Positions 1 through 6,443 are shown, counted from the first letter of the stretch. The stretch: DNA of 13,428 nucleotides from an uncultured Rubrobacteraceae bacterium (GCA_902806015.1 CADCUZ010000044.1:1-13428), one strand, 5' to 3'. The notes: generated by a model not told the origin, from the letters alone. Translations and numbers: made by a program.

Positions 1-1
1 G

Positions 2-145
2 CCGGCGGCCCGGATCGACCCGGCCGGCGAGTTCAACACGGCGGTCACCTTCGTGGTCGAGGACGGCCGGATCGCCCGCATCTACGCGATCCGCAACCCG
101 CACAAGCTGGGGCGGCTGGAAAAGGTGGCGGAGCTGCGGCGGTGA
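2..145 (+). CDS. ECF41/SigJ-like sigma factor, C-terminal end only (5' partial)
   Basis: The reading frame is open from base 2 to a TGA at 143-145, giving 47 residues that end in FVVEDGRIARIYAIRNPHKLGRLEKVAELRR-type sequence (quoted in part: GRIARIYAIRNPHKLGRL). This matches the C-terminus of ECF41/SigJ extracytoplasmic sigma factors, where a SnoaL-like domain follows sigma2 and sigma4 and modulates activity; the Y-A-[IV]-R-N-P-x-K-L segment is the cue. The start and the DNA-binding domains lie outside the window, so promoter specificity and partner genes cannot be read. The family call rests on this tail alone; any other SnoaL-like protein is the main alternative. Confidence 0.75.
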   Translation, partial: PAARIDPAGEFNTAVTFVVEDGRIARIYAIRNPHKLGRLEKVAELRR

Positions 146-163
146 CGGCCCTACGGTTGCGGC

Positions 164-226
164 ATGGCAGCTGATCCCTGGGAGATCGACCGGCTCGACC
201 TGCGGACGCTTTATGACCGTGCGCTT
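164..226 (+). pseudogene. Possible remnant of an arylamine N-acetyltransferase-like N-terminus
   Basis: The frame from ATG 164 begins MAADPWEIDRLDLRTLYDRA. The W-x-I-D-R-L-D-L-x-x-Y/L pattern recalls the first residues of arylamine N-acetyltransferases, but the similarity stops after about 20 residues and no catalytic Cys-His-Asp region follows. There is no recognisable RBS. It would be a 5' remnant next to the sigma factor. The match is short and may be chance. Confidence 0.2.
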
Positions 227-438
227 CCCCCTATACGCTGGGCAACGCAGATAGGTCTCCTGCTCCCACCGAGGCTCCCCAACGCATCCTCCCCGGAGCG
301 AGCGCCGCCACATCCTACGCAATTCACCCGAGTGCGTGGACTAGAAATTCTCCGAATTCCGCATGCGCCTTTGTGAATAGTCTGTGGCTCAGGAGGGAGG
401 ATACATACGGAGCATTATCATCCACCGTGGATCTTCGT

Positions 439-452
439 CACCACATGTGGTG
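439..452. repeat. 14-bp perfect palindrome
   Basis: CACCACATGTGGTG is its own reverse complement. Just before it (421-431) is a second small inverted repeat, TCCAC-C-GTGGA. Neither is next to an intact gene start. It could be a protein-binding site or a relic of one; no function can be assigned. Confidence 0.35.
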
Positions 453-709
453 GGGGCGGATAAACGCGCGCCATCGTGCAAGTCCGACCCGTGAGATGCG
501 TTTGGACAGTACCGAAGCACCAAGCCTGCGTCGGCGAATAGTTACGCTTCTTGAAGGACTGATGCAACTCGGTAACCGTCGCCTACCTGCGCAGCAACCG
601 TGCAGCAACCCGAGTAAATCTCCTGAAATACCAGGAAAAGCGATAGAGTAGAAATGCGCTTGTTTGCAGCGATTTTGCAAACCCCGGAAATGTCAAGCAA
701 AGCGTCGTG

Positions 710-755
710 CCGCCTTTGCACGGCGGAGGTCAGGGGTTCGAATCCCCTCGGCTCC
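710..755 (+). pseudogene. tRNA-Ala(UGC) 3' fragment (att-like copy 1)
   Basis: This is the 3' part of a tRNA gene. It has an intact anticodon arm (CCGCC, loop TTTGCAC with anticodon TGC, GGCGG), variable loop AGGTC, a T arm (AGGGG, TTCGAAT, CCCCT) and the 3' acceptor strand CGGCTCC. The D arm and the matching 5' acceptor strand are absent from the upstream sequence, so it is not a working tRNA gene. The part from 714 on is repeated at 9793-9834. Truncated tRNA 3' ends of this kind are typical duplicated target sequences of tyrosine-recombinase elements. Confidence 0.75.
714..755 (+). repeat. Direct repeat, left copy (tRNA-derived att-like site)
   Basis: The 42 bases match 9793-9834 at 41 of 42 positions; the only difference is C at 745 against T at 9824. 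The two copies are 9,079 bp apart and in the same orientation. They bracket the PLP enzyme and the whole permease/synthetase block. Confidence 0.75.
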
Positions 756-786
756 CCTGTAGAAAATGCTTCTCTACAGGAGAAGC
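756..786 (-). terminator. Probable terminator of the leftward PLP-enzyme gene, within two competing hairpins
   Basis: Read on the minus strand, GCTTCTC-CTGTA-GAGAAGC (786 down to 768) is a 7-bp hairpin followed by ATTTTCT, a short U-tract. It lies about 100 bases beyond the stop of the gene ending at 889. An overlapping 8-bp hairpin, CCTGTAGA (756-763) with TCTACAGG (773-780), shares bases with the first, so only one can form at a time. The second begins directly after the tRNA acceptor sequence. Confidence 0.5.
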
Positions 787-888
787 GCGAACCAAGAACC
801 AGCTCACCAACCGTTAGCCAAGCCTTTGTGCAAGGACCAACATATATACTAGTCGTCGGCGTTCTACCCCGTTCGGCACTAGCGCACC

Positions 889-2106
889 TCACTGAGCCCC
901 GGGGCGCGCGAAGGGGGCGCTGGCGGCGGACAGCGCGTAGTCCAAGTCCGAGATCAGGTCGTCGGCGTACTCTATGCCAGTCGAGTACCTCACGAGCGAC
1001 TCGGGTATGCCCATCGCCTCGCGCTCGAGGGCACTGGACTCGACGTGGCTCGTGGTGGCGGGGGGTCCCACGGTAGTCTCGAGAGCCCCGAGGTTCGCCG
1101 CGCGGTGTGCGAGCTGGAGGCGCGGTAGGAAGTCCCTGACCGCCTCGTACCCGCCTACGAGGGAGAAGCTCAACATTCCACCGAAGCCCCTCATCTGCCT
1201 CTTGGCGAGCTCGTGCTGAGGGTGCGACTCCAGGCCGGGGTAGAAGATCCGTTCTACCGACGGGTGCCCCTCCAAGAAACGAGCGACCTTCATTGCGTTC
1301 TCATTGTGACGTGTGACGCGGAGCTCGAGAGTCTTCAGGCCACGAAGTAGGAGATAGGCGGCGAAGGGGTCGAGTGCTGCGCCATTGATCTCGCGGTAAT
1401 GGTACACCCGCCGCACGAGCTCGTGCGGGCCGCAAATGACCCCGCCGAGGGCGTCCGCATGACCGCCGAGGTACTTTGAGGCGCTGTGGAGCACGAGGTC
1501 CGCCCCCAGGGCGAGCGGGCTCTGGTTTATCGGCGTCGCGAAGGTGCCGTCGACCACGACGACCGCCCCGGCCTTATGGCCGGCCTCCGAAAGGCGTTCT
1601 ATGTCGACCAGCTTGAGCGTCGGGTTCGTCGGCGTCTCCAAATACAACAGATCGCACCCTTCGGCGACCTCCTTTTCGATGGCGCCGTGGTCCGTGGTAT
1701 CGAGGAGCCTCACCTCCACGCCCGTCCTGGGAAGGAACTCCAGGAAGATCTTGTTCGTCCCACCGTAGGTGTCCTTGACGGAGACGACCCTATCACCGGG
1801 CTTCAGAAAGGCGTAAAGGGTGTTGCTGATGGCCGCCATCCCGGTGGCGAAGCTCGTCGAGTCCTCCGCCCCCTCCAGCGCCCGGACCTTCTCCTCAAAG
1901 GCCCGGGTCGTGGGGTTGGTGTTGCGGCTGTAGATGTGCCCCTCGCGCTCGCCGAGGGCGACGCCCATCCATTCGTCGAGGTCGTCGTAGCCGAACGGGA
2001 TGCTTTGCACGATCGGCACCTGCGTAGCACCTTCGGCAAGGTAGCCTTCCTCGCCCGCCCACACGGCCTTAGTGGCGGGATGCTTCGCACCTGACAGGTC
2101 CCTCAT
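889..2106 (-). CDS. PLP-dependent cystathionine gamma-synthase/lyase family enzyme
   Basis: 405 residues, the usual size for Cys/Met-metabolism PLP enzymes (aspartate aminotransferase fold type I, cytosolic, normally tetrameric). Visible landmarks are YSRNTNPT (59-66, phosphate-binding Tyr and Arg from the neighbouring subunit), SFATGMAA (85-92), DTYGGT with the ring-stacking Tyr113, ETPTNPT (157-163), Asp186 for the pyridine nitrogen, LHSASKYLGGH with the PLP lysine Lys211, and RYSTGIE near the C-terminus for substrate carboxylate binding. The reaction could be cystathionine gamma-synthase, cystathionine or methionine gamma-lyase, or O-acylhomoserine sulfhydrylation; the sequence does not decide. 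One oddity is Gly187 where the family usually has Asn (DNTF becomes DGTF). ATG at 2106 was chosen over an upstream in-frame start because GAGGGAGG precedes it. The gene is transcribed away from the permease. Confidence 0.88.
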   Translation of the reverse strand: MRDLSGAKHPATKAVWAGEEGYLAEGATQVPIVQSIPFGYDDLDEWMGVALGEREGHIYSRNTNPTTRAFEEKVRALEGAEDSTSFATGMAAISNTLYAFLKPGDRVVSVKDTYGGTNKIFLEFLPRTGVEVRLLDTTDHGAIEKEVAEGCDLLYLETPTNPTLKLVDIERLSEAGHKAGAVVVVDGTFATPINQSPLALGADLVLHSASKYLGGHADALGGVICGPHELVRRVYHYREINGAALDPFAAYLLLRGLKTLELRVTRHNENAMKVARFLEGHPSVERIFYPGLESHPQHELAKRQMRGFGGMLSFSLVGGYEAVRDFLPRLQLAHRAANLGALETTVGPPATTSHVESSALEREAMGIPESLVRYSTGIEYADDLISDLDYALSAASAPFARPGAQ

Positions 2107-2113
2107 GGTTTTG

Positions 2114-2121
2114 CCTCCCTC
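2114..2121 (-). promoter_or_regulatory. Ribosome binding site fixing the PLP-enzyme start
   Basis: On the minus strand AGGGAGGC lies seven bases before ATG 2106. The longer upstream in-frame start (2169) has no comparable site. Confidence 0.7.
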
Positions 2122-2297
2122 GGGCGCGTTTTTCGCACCGGACGTGGTACCTCCGTTGGACCCCCGCATCGCTGCCCTCGCCGCCGAGCGAGGCGGTCCC
2201 CGCCGGCATGGTCAGGAGCTTAGGTTGGTTCCGCGCGTCAACCACAAAGGGGGTTCATATTTCAGGGCCAGCACGTTCGCCCCATAAGGCGTACCGC

Positions 2298-2326
2298 GGT
2301 TAGTGCTTAACCACTATACATTGGTT
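2298..2326 (-). promoter_or_regulatory. Candidate -10 and operator for the leftward PLP-enzyme gene
   Basis: The minus strand carries TATAGT (2318 down to 2313), five of six matches to a -10 box. Two inverted repeats overlap it: GGTTA-GTGCT-TAACC (2298-2312) and AACCA-N8-TGGTT (2309-2326). A repressor bound here would cover the -10 and start point. The -35 region is poor, so the promoter call is tentative. The implied leader is about 200 bases. Confidence 0.35.
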
Positions 2327-2413
2327 CCGACCACCCGCCATGGAGATCCGAGGCGTCGTTCCCGATCGACGGCAAAGTTGGTTTTCCGGTCCGCCTCCCG
2401 TTCGAGGCGTCTA

Positions 2414-2443
2414 TTGACATGGACGGGTCGGGGCCTGTGGAAT
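2414..2443 (+). promoter_or_regulatory. Candidate promoter for the permease
   Basis: A perfect -35 box TTGACA (2414-2419) is followed after 18 bases by TGGAAT (2438-2443), four of six matches to a -10. It runs into the repeated 27-bp element at 2441-2467, which contains a second possible -10, GATATT. Confidence 0.4.
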
Positions 2444-2467
2444 GTGGGGATGGAACGTGAGATATTG
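2441..2467 (+). promoter_or_regulatory. Shared 27-bp promoter/operator element, copy 1 (permease)
   Basis: AATGTGGGG, six bases, then CGTGAGATATTG. The same layout occurs at 4207-4233 with 20 of 21 constrained positions identical and the same 6-base gap. Its position upstream of two adjacent units suggests a common regulator or alternative-sigma promoter. Confidence 0.55.
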
Positions 2468-2469
2468 CG

Positions 2470-2659
2470 CATACCCGCGCGGGGAACGGGGGTATGACGC
2501 TCAGCCCTGGGGGTCGGGATGCAGGTCTGGAGTGGGGCTCGGGGGGATGCGCGGGGGGTGCGGCCCCCGCGCGCGGAGAATCCGCGCCGGCCCCCCACGG
2601 GCACCGGTGTCTGGACTCCGAAGGCATTCGTCGTGGCGGGTCGAGGAGCCCCTCGATCC
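2470..2659 (+). promoter_or_regulatory. Structured 5' leader of the permease gene
   Basis: Four stems can be drawn: CATACCC with GGGTATG (2470-2476/2490-2496), GCGCGGGGG with CCCCCGCGC (2549-2557/2564-2572), GCGCGGA-GAA-TCCGCGC (2571-2587), and a 9-bp stem with one G-U pair at 2638-2646/2651-2659. The second and third share two bases and cannot both be complete. The last stem ends about 30 bases before the start codon. No known riboswitch class is recognised, and some pairing is expected in GC-rich DNA. Confidence 0.35.
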
Positions 2660-2688
2660 TCCTTATCCTACAGAGCAAGGGGGTCAGC

Positions 2689-4179
2689 ATGGCTACCGAA
2701 GTAAGGAGCGCTGGCAGCGCCGAGGGGCCGCGCCTGCGGCGCGAGCTGCGACTGTGGGAGGCCGTCGGGATCTCGCTCGCCCTCATGGCGCCCTCGATGG
2801 CCGCCAACATAAACCCCCAGGGGACCGCGGGCACCATCGGTCGGGCCGTCCCGCTCGCGTTTGCGCTGGCGACGGTGGGGGTGCTCCTTATCGCTTGGAC
2901 ATTTGTCCGGCTGACCCAGCGCTTCAACCACGCCGGCAGCGTCTACGGCTTCGTCGGCGCGTCGCTGGGTCCACGGGCGGGCGTCGTCTCCGGGTGGGCG
3001 CTCATGGGAACCTACACCTTCTACGGGGTCGTGACGGCCACGGCGTCCGGGATCTTCGGCGCGGACTTTCTGGACAGCCTCGGCGTCTGGACGGGCCAGC
3101 CGGAATGGGCGCCGTACGCTGTCGGAGCGGTGGCCTTCGCGGGCGTGTGGGCGCTTGCGGCCTCGAACATCCGGGAGGGGACCAGGGTGCTGCTGGTCAT
3201 CGAGGCCACGACGGTGGCCCTGATCCTGATAGTCAGCGTCATCATCCTCGTGAGGCTCGCGACCGGCACGGCCCCAAACGGGAATACCCTGGACTTCTCG
3301 GTCTTCACCGTGCCCCAGGGGACCGGCGCCTCCGCGGTTTTTCTCGGGGTGGTCTTCGGGTTCCTCTCCTTCGCCGGGTTCGAGGCGGCGGCGACGCTCG
3401 GCGAGGAGGCACGGGAGCCCCGCCGGGACATACCGCGCGCGATCCTGGGCGTCGCCATCTTCGGCGGCCTGTACTTTGTCTTTGTCACCGCCGTCGAGGT
3501 GATGGGCTTCGGGACCGACGCGAGGGGCGTCGAGAACTTTACCTCCTCGGGCTCGCTGCTCGGGGACCTCGGCAGCCAGTTCGTCGCCGGGTGGGTTGGT
3601 GAGCTCATCACGATCGGCGCAGCCGTCAGTGCCTTCGGCTGCGCGCTGGCGTGCGTGGTGGGGGCCACGCGGATGCTGTACGCGCTCTCTCGCGACGAGG
3701 TGGGCCCGCCCCCGCTCGGAACCGTCTCGGCCCGTAACGGCGTCCCGGTGCGCTCCACGGCCGCCGTCGCCGTCACCGTCTACGTCATAATCGTCCTCGG
3801 CTGGTCGGTCTTCGGCGTGGCGCCGTTCGACCTGTTCGTGGCCTCGGGGACGATCGGGACCCTAATCCTGCTCCTCGTCTACGCCCTCGCCACCATCGGC
3901 GCCGCAAAGCTGCTGTTCTTCTCCGGCGAGCGGCGGGTCGCCGCGTGGGAGGTCGTCGTGCCGTTCCTGGCGCTGCTCGTCATCGGCTACACGCTCCTGC
4001 GCAACGTTTACCCTTACCCGACCGACGCCGCGGCGTGGTACCCGATCATCGCCGCCCTCTGGGTGGTCGCCGGCGTCCTCGTCACCTTCGTCCGCTACGC
4101 CGCCACGCGCCGCGCCGGCGAGAGGCTGATGGCCGAGGAGGGCCTTGCCCCGTCCCCGGGGCCCCGGACGGGGGCCTGA
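2689..4179 (+). CDS. APC-superfamily amino acid/amine permease
   Basis: 496 residues, a normal length for amino acid-polyamine-organocation permeases of the inner membrane with about 12 membrane spans. A short basic N-terminus precedes TM1 (WEAVGISLALMAPSMAANINP, residues about 23-43), which has the unwound, small-residue core typical of the LeuT fold. The diagnostic family segment lies at 223-250: FGFLSFAGFEAAATLGEEA followed by REPRRDIPRAI, the TM6 end and amphipathic loop. ATG 2689 is chosen because AAGGGGG lies five to six bases upstream; the frame is open further up, but that part is non-membrane and lies in the hairpin-rich leader. The last codons form a GC-rich 8-bp hairpin (4148-4173) at the stop. 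Neighbouring ligase and amidohydrolases suggest it imports the substrate they process; the substrate is unknown. Confidence 0.9.
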   Translation: MATEVRSAGSAEGPRLRRELRLWEAVGISLALMAPSMAANINPQGTAGTIGRAVPLAFALATVGVLLIAWTFVRLTQRFNHAGSVYGFVGASLGPRAGVVSGWALMGTYTFYGVVTATASGIFGADFLDSLGVWTGQPEWAPYAVGAVAFAGVWALAASNIREGTRVLLVIEATTVALILIVSVIILVRLATGTAPNGNTLDFSVFTVPQGTGASAVFLGVVFGFLSFAGFEAAATLGEEAREPRRDIPRAILGVAIFGGLYFVFVTAVEVMGFGTDARGVENFTSSGSLLGDLGSQFVAGWVGELITIGAAVSAFGCALACVVGATRMLYALSRDEVGPPPLGTVSARNGVPVRSTAAVAVTVYVIIVLGWSVFGVAPFDLFVASGTIGTLILLLVYALATIGAAKLLFFSGERRVAAWEVVVPFLALLVIGYTLLRNVYPYPTDAAAWYPIIAALWVVAGVLVTFVRYAATRRAGERLMAEEGLAPSPGPRTGA

Positions 4180-4206
4180 CGACGAGCGGAGATGTTGTAG
4201 AGCTAG

Positions 4207-4233
4207 AACGTGGGGCCTCGGCGTGAGATATTG
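4207..4233 (+). promoter_or_regulatory. Shared 27-bp promoter/operator element, copy 2 (DUF6885-led operon)
   Basis: AACGTGGGG, six bases, then CGTGAGATATTG, matching 2441-2467 apart from one C/T change and the six-base gap. It lies 77 bases before the TTG start at 4310, in the 130-bp gap after the permease. If GATATT (4227-4232) is a -10, a 17-base spacer puts TAGAAC at -35, equivalent to TGGAAT in copy 1. Confidence 0.55.
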
Positions 4234-4294
4234 GACGCCGTCGTTGCCGGACGATACCGCTAATCGTTCTAACGCTTGATGTGCACAGACAGAA

Positions 4295-4300
4295 GGGAGG
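4295..4300 (+). promoter_or_regulatory. Ribosome binding site fixing a TTG start
   Basis: GGGAGG sits nine bases before TTG 4310; no ATG or GTG in this frame nearby is as well placed. Confidence 0.65.
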
Positions 4301-4309
4301 CGCGACCGG

Positions 4310-5137
4310 TTGAAAGGTCCGATCACCGCTAGGGGAGACCTCCTCCCCGGTCCCGGGGACTTCGCCCTGCTGCACGAGCGCGAGATGCCGCAGAAGGACC
4401 AACTCTGCGGCGCGTTCTGGGGGGCGCTGACCCTCTCCGCCGCCGGTCACCTAACGAGCCAGGAGGAGGTCGCGCTGCTAGCCGGAACGACCCTCGCGGA
4501 GGGGGACCCCGCTGAGTGGCTCCCGCCCGGGGCCGCGCCCCGAAACGACTACACATCCGACCTACCCCTCGCGCCCGACGGGGCCTCGGCCGGGACGTCC
4601 GCGGCGGGTGTAGCGCGGGGCATAGAGGAGCTCTCCGGCGACGCGCTCGCTGTCGTCCCCGTCGCGGGACCGTGGACCGTGGAGACGACGATCTCGCTCA
4701 TCGAGACCACCGTCGACAGCGCCCCGGAGTGCGTCCTCATCGCCAATTTGCGCACCGGGCGGCTGTGGGGGTCGCACGCGCCGGCGAGGCTGCTGTTGGA
4801 TCACCTGGCCGGACGAACGGTGGAGGCGCCACCGCCGGACTGGGACTGCGGGCACTTCTTGTCCGTCGCGGCGTGCGTCTGCGGCCCGGGCGGCGTCCTC
4901 GTCGCTCTCCGCGACACCTACCCGCAGCTCGGCCTGGGCGGCTACCACCTGCAGCCGGTCGGGGCCTTAGCGGCGGCGCTCGAGCGGGGCGACGGGCTCG
5001 AAGGCGGGGTGCTCTGCGCCTGCGACGCCCGGGCCGCGGAGGCCCTCGCCGCGCGGCTGGGGGAGGCGGGCTTCGAGCTGCGGCACTGGGACAACGGTTC
5101 GCCCGCCCGCGGAGGGGGTGGGAACCTTGTGGGGTGA
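4310..5137 (+). CDS. DUF6885-like protein with papain/C39-type cysteine-hydrolase pattern
   Basis: 275 residues from a TTG start. It resembles an uncharacterised actinobacterial family that I recall as DUF6885 (label from memory). Conserved-looking blocks are PQKDQLCGAFWGAL (27-40), VVPVAGPWTVE (115-125), LIANLRTGRLWGS (143-155), DWDCGHFLSVA (177-187), LRDTYPQLG (200-208) and HWDNGSPA (259-266). The order Gln28 or Gln31 then Cys33-Gly34, His182 in a GHF strand, and Asp202 in a DTYP turn is what papain-fold peptidases of the C39 type show (Q...CG, later H, then D/N-P). I infer a cysteine hydrolase or transferase fold. No signal peptide or membrane segment is seen, so it is probably cytosolic. 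It is first in the operon and overlaps the synthetase-like gene by 11 bp, implying coupled translation and a related job, perhaps cutting or moving a glutamyl amide. No activity is established. Confidence 0.75.
   Translation: MKGPITARGDLLPGPGDFALLHEREMPQKDQLCGAFWGALTLSAAGHLTSQEEVALLAGTTLAEGDPAEWLPPGAAPRNDYTSDLPLAPDGASAGTSAAGVARGIEELSGDALAVVPVAGPWTVETTISLIETTVDSAPECVLIANLRTGRLWGSHAPARLLLDHLAGRTVEAPPPDWDCGHFLSVAACVCGPGGVLVALRDTYPQLGLGGYHLQPVGALAAALERGDGLEGGVLCACDARAAEALAARLGEAGFELRHWDNGSPARGGGGNLVG
5111..5118 (+). promoter_or_regulatory. Ribosome binding site favouring TTG 5127 for the synthetase
   Basis: GGAGGGGG ends eight bases before TTG 5127. The alternative GTG at 5118 would overlap the site itself, so TTG is preferred. 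Confidence 0.55.
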
Positions 5138-6443
5138 GGCCCTAGTCGGCTTTCTTCACTGCGACCTCTCGGGCCTGAACCGGGGGCGCTCGGTTCCGGC
5201 CCCTGAGGTCGAGGGGCGGATGGGGGCGGGCGTGGGATGGGTGCCGGCGGATCAGGCGCTCACCCCCTTCGGTCCCATCGCCGAGCCGAACCCCTTCGGG
5301 TCGCTCGGGGACCTGCGCCTCCTGCCCGACGGCTCCACCGAAACTAGGGTAAACCTCTGGGACGACGTCTCGCCGCTGCACTTCTTTCTCTGCGACGCCG
5401 CCAACACCGACGGCAGCCCCTGGGACTCCTGCCCGCGCACCCTTCTCAAGGACGCGCTCGCCCGGCTCGAAAGGGAGACCGGGCTGCGCCTGGTCGCCTC
5501 ATTCGAGCAGGAGTTCCTGCTGCGGAGCCCGGACTTCAGGCCTGGGGCGGGCTTCTCGTACGAGGCCCAGCGGCTCGTCGAGCCCTTCGGCCCGCTGGCG
5601 ATGGCCGCGCTGCGGCAGGCCGGCCTGGAGCCGGAGGTCTTCCTGCCGGAATACGGCCCCGGGCAGTTCGAGATCCCTTGCGCCCCAGCGGATGGCCTCG
5701 CCGCCGCCGACAGGGCCGCCGCCTTCAGGGAGGTGCTCCGCGAGGTGGCCCGCAGGCTCGGCTACCGAGCTAGCTTCGCGCCGATGGCGGACCCCGGGGG
5801 CGTCGGCAACGGCGTACACGTGCACATGAGCCTGGTCGACCCCGACGGCGTCCCCGTCCTCTACGACGCCGGCAGGCCCGGCTGCCTCAGCCATACCGGC
5901 GCCAGGTTCGCCGCGGGCATCCTGGAGCACCTGCCGGCGCTCTGCGCCATAACCGCCCCGAGCGTCATCTCCTACCTGCGCCTCGGGCCCCACCACTGGA
6001 GCGCGGGCTTCGGCTACATGGCGGAGAGAGACAGGGAGGCGACCATCCGTATCCCGCCGCTCGTGCGTCTCGCAGGCGGCGACCCCTCCCGCCAGCTCAA
6101 CCTGGAGTTCCGCGCCGCCGACGCGGCCGCCTGCCCGCACCTGGCCCTCGCCGCCCTGGTCCTTGCCGGGCTGCGCGGCATACGGGAAGGCCTCCCCGAG
6201 GCGCACCTCATGGCCGGCGATCCCTCCGAGCTCGATGAGGGGGAACTGGAGCGTCTGGGCCTGCGTCCCCTGCCAGCTTCGCTTGAGGAGGCGCTCGGGG
6301 CCCTCGAAGCAGACGGGGTCGTCCGCTCCTGGTTCTCGAAGGATTTGCTGGACTGCTACCTGGCCGTGAAGCGGACCGAGATCTCCCTCCTCGAAGGCGC
6401 GAGCCCCGAGGAGGCCTGCGAGCGGTACCTGAGTGCCTACTGA
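5127..6443 (+). CDS. Glutamine synthetase-like gamma-glutamyl ligase (FluG C-half/PuuA-type)
   Basis: 438 residues with a GS beta-grasp N-domain and catalytic C-domain. Visible motifs are SFEQEFLL with metal ligands Glu127 and Glu129, EYGPGQFEI with Glu175 and Glu182, GNGVHVHMSL with His231 and His233, YLRLGPHHW with Arg285, and NLEFRAADAA with Glu327 and Arg329. The usual NR-x-A-x-x-R-x-P block reads ERDREATIRIP, and the NPY turn reads CPH. These departures, and the lack of an adenylylation-type C-terminus, argue against housekeeping GlnA. They favour an ATP-dependent ligase joining glutamate to an amine, as in gamma-glutamylpolyamine or gamma-glutamylethanolamide synthetases. It also resembles the C-terminal half of FluG/NodGS. 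TTG 5127 is used on RBS spacing; GTG 5118 is possible. It overlaps the previous gene by 11 bp and the next by 11 bp. The amine substrate is unknown. Confidence 0.87.
   Translation: MWGEALVGFLHCDLSGLNRGRSVPAPEVEGRMGAGVGWVPADQALTPFGPIAEPNPFGSLGDLRLLPDGSTETRVNLWDDVSPLHFFLCDAANTDGSPWDSCPRTLLKDALARLERETGLRLVASFEQEFLLRSPDFRPGAGFSYEAQRLVEPFGPLAMAALRQAGLEPEVFLPEYGPGQFEIPCAPADGLAAADRAAAFREVLREVARRLGYRASFAPMADPGGVGNGVHVHMSLVDPDGVPVLYDAGRPGCLSHTGARFAAGILEHLPALCAITAPSVISYLRLGPHHWSAGFGYMAERDREATIRIPPLVRLAGGDPSRQLNLEFRAADAAACPHLALAALVLAGLRGIREGLPEAHLMAGDPSELDEGELERLGLRPLPASLEEALGALEADGVVRSWFSKDLLDCYLAVKRTEISLLEGASPEEACERYLSAY

Larger units (their letters stand above)
146..709. other. Gene-poor stretch, no intact gene seen
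   Basis: About 560 bases with no convincing coding region. Short ORFs are present but lack a good RBS and resemble no family. Items seen: a possible gene remnant at 164-226, an inverted-repeat partner at 322-339 (mate at 9979-9996), and a 14-bp perfect palindrome at 439-452. Base composition looks less GC-biased than the neighbouring genes. It ends at a tRNA fragment, which fits an old integration junction. Confidence 0.6.
2107..2688. other. Divergent control region between PLP enzyme and permease
   Basis: 582 bases with no supported gene. It contains a candidate leftward promoter with overlapping inverted repeats (2298-2326), a candidate rightward promoter with a perfect -35 (2414-2443), the left copy of a 27-bp element (2441-2467), and a leader of about 220 bases with several GC-rich hairpins before the permease RBS. 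I looked for SAM-type riboswitch cores in the leftward leader and guanidine-type motifs in the rightward leader and recognised none. Confidence 0.6.

Noticed and set aside
710..755. A complete, functional tRNA-Ala gene
   Set aside because: No D arm and no 5' acceptor strand complementary to CGGCTCC are present upstream; only the 3' half is there.
542..892. Minus-strand ORF containing EPRGFEPLTSAVQ
   Set aside because: This peptide is the well-known translation of the antisense strand of a tRNA T arm and acceptor; it arises from the tRNA fragment at 710-755 and is not a gene. The same applies to the ORF at 9738-10391, which contains RFEPLTSAVQ.
2107..2306. SAM-type riboswitch in the leader of the PLP enzyme
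   Set aside because: A sulfur-metabolism gene with a 200-base leader invites it, but I could not line up the conserved cores of SAM-I/IV, SAM-II or SAH riboswitches.
2225..2329. Two copies of TTGGTTCCG (2225-2233, 2321-2329) as ECF-type -35 elements on the minus strand
   Set aside because: The minus-strand GGAACC fits an ECF -35, but no matching -10 occurs at 16-17 bases from either copy.
2494..2688. N-terminal extension of the permease from 2494
   Set aside because: The extra 65 residues are Gly/Arg/Pro-rich, lie in hairpin-forming DNA and lack an RBS; ATG 2689 has one and gives a normal permease N-terminus.
2442..3602. Long plus-strand ORF (386 codons) overlapping the permease in another frame
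   Set aside because: Gly/Arg-rich shadow frame with no domain; the permease frame has clear membrane segments and family motif.
4148..4173. GC-rich 8-bp hairpin at the 3' end of the permease as terminator
   Set aside because: It lies within the last codons and has no U-tract; more likely a by-product of GC-rich coding.
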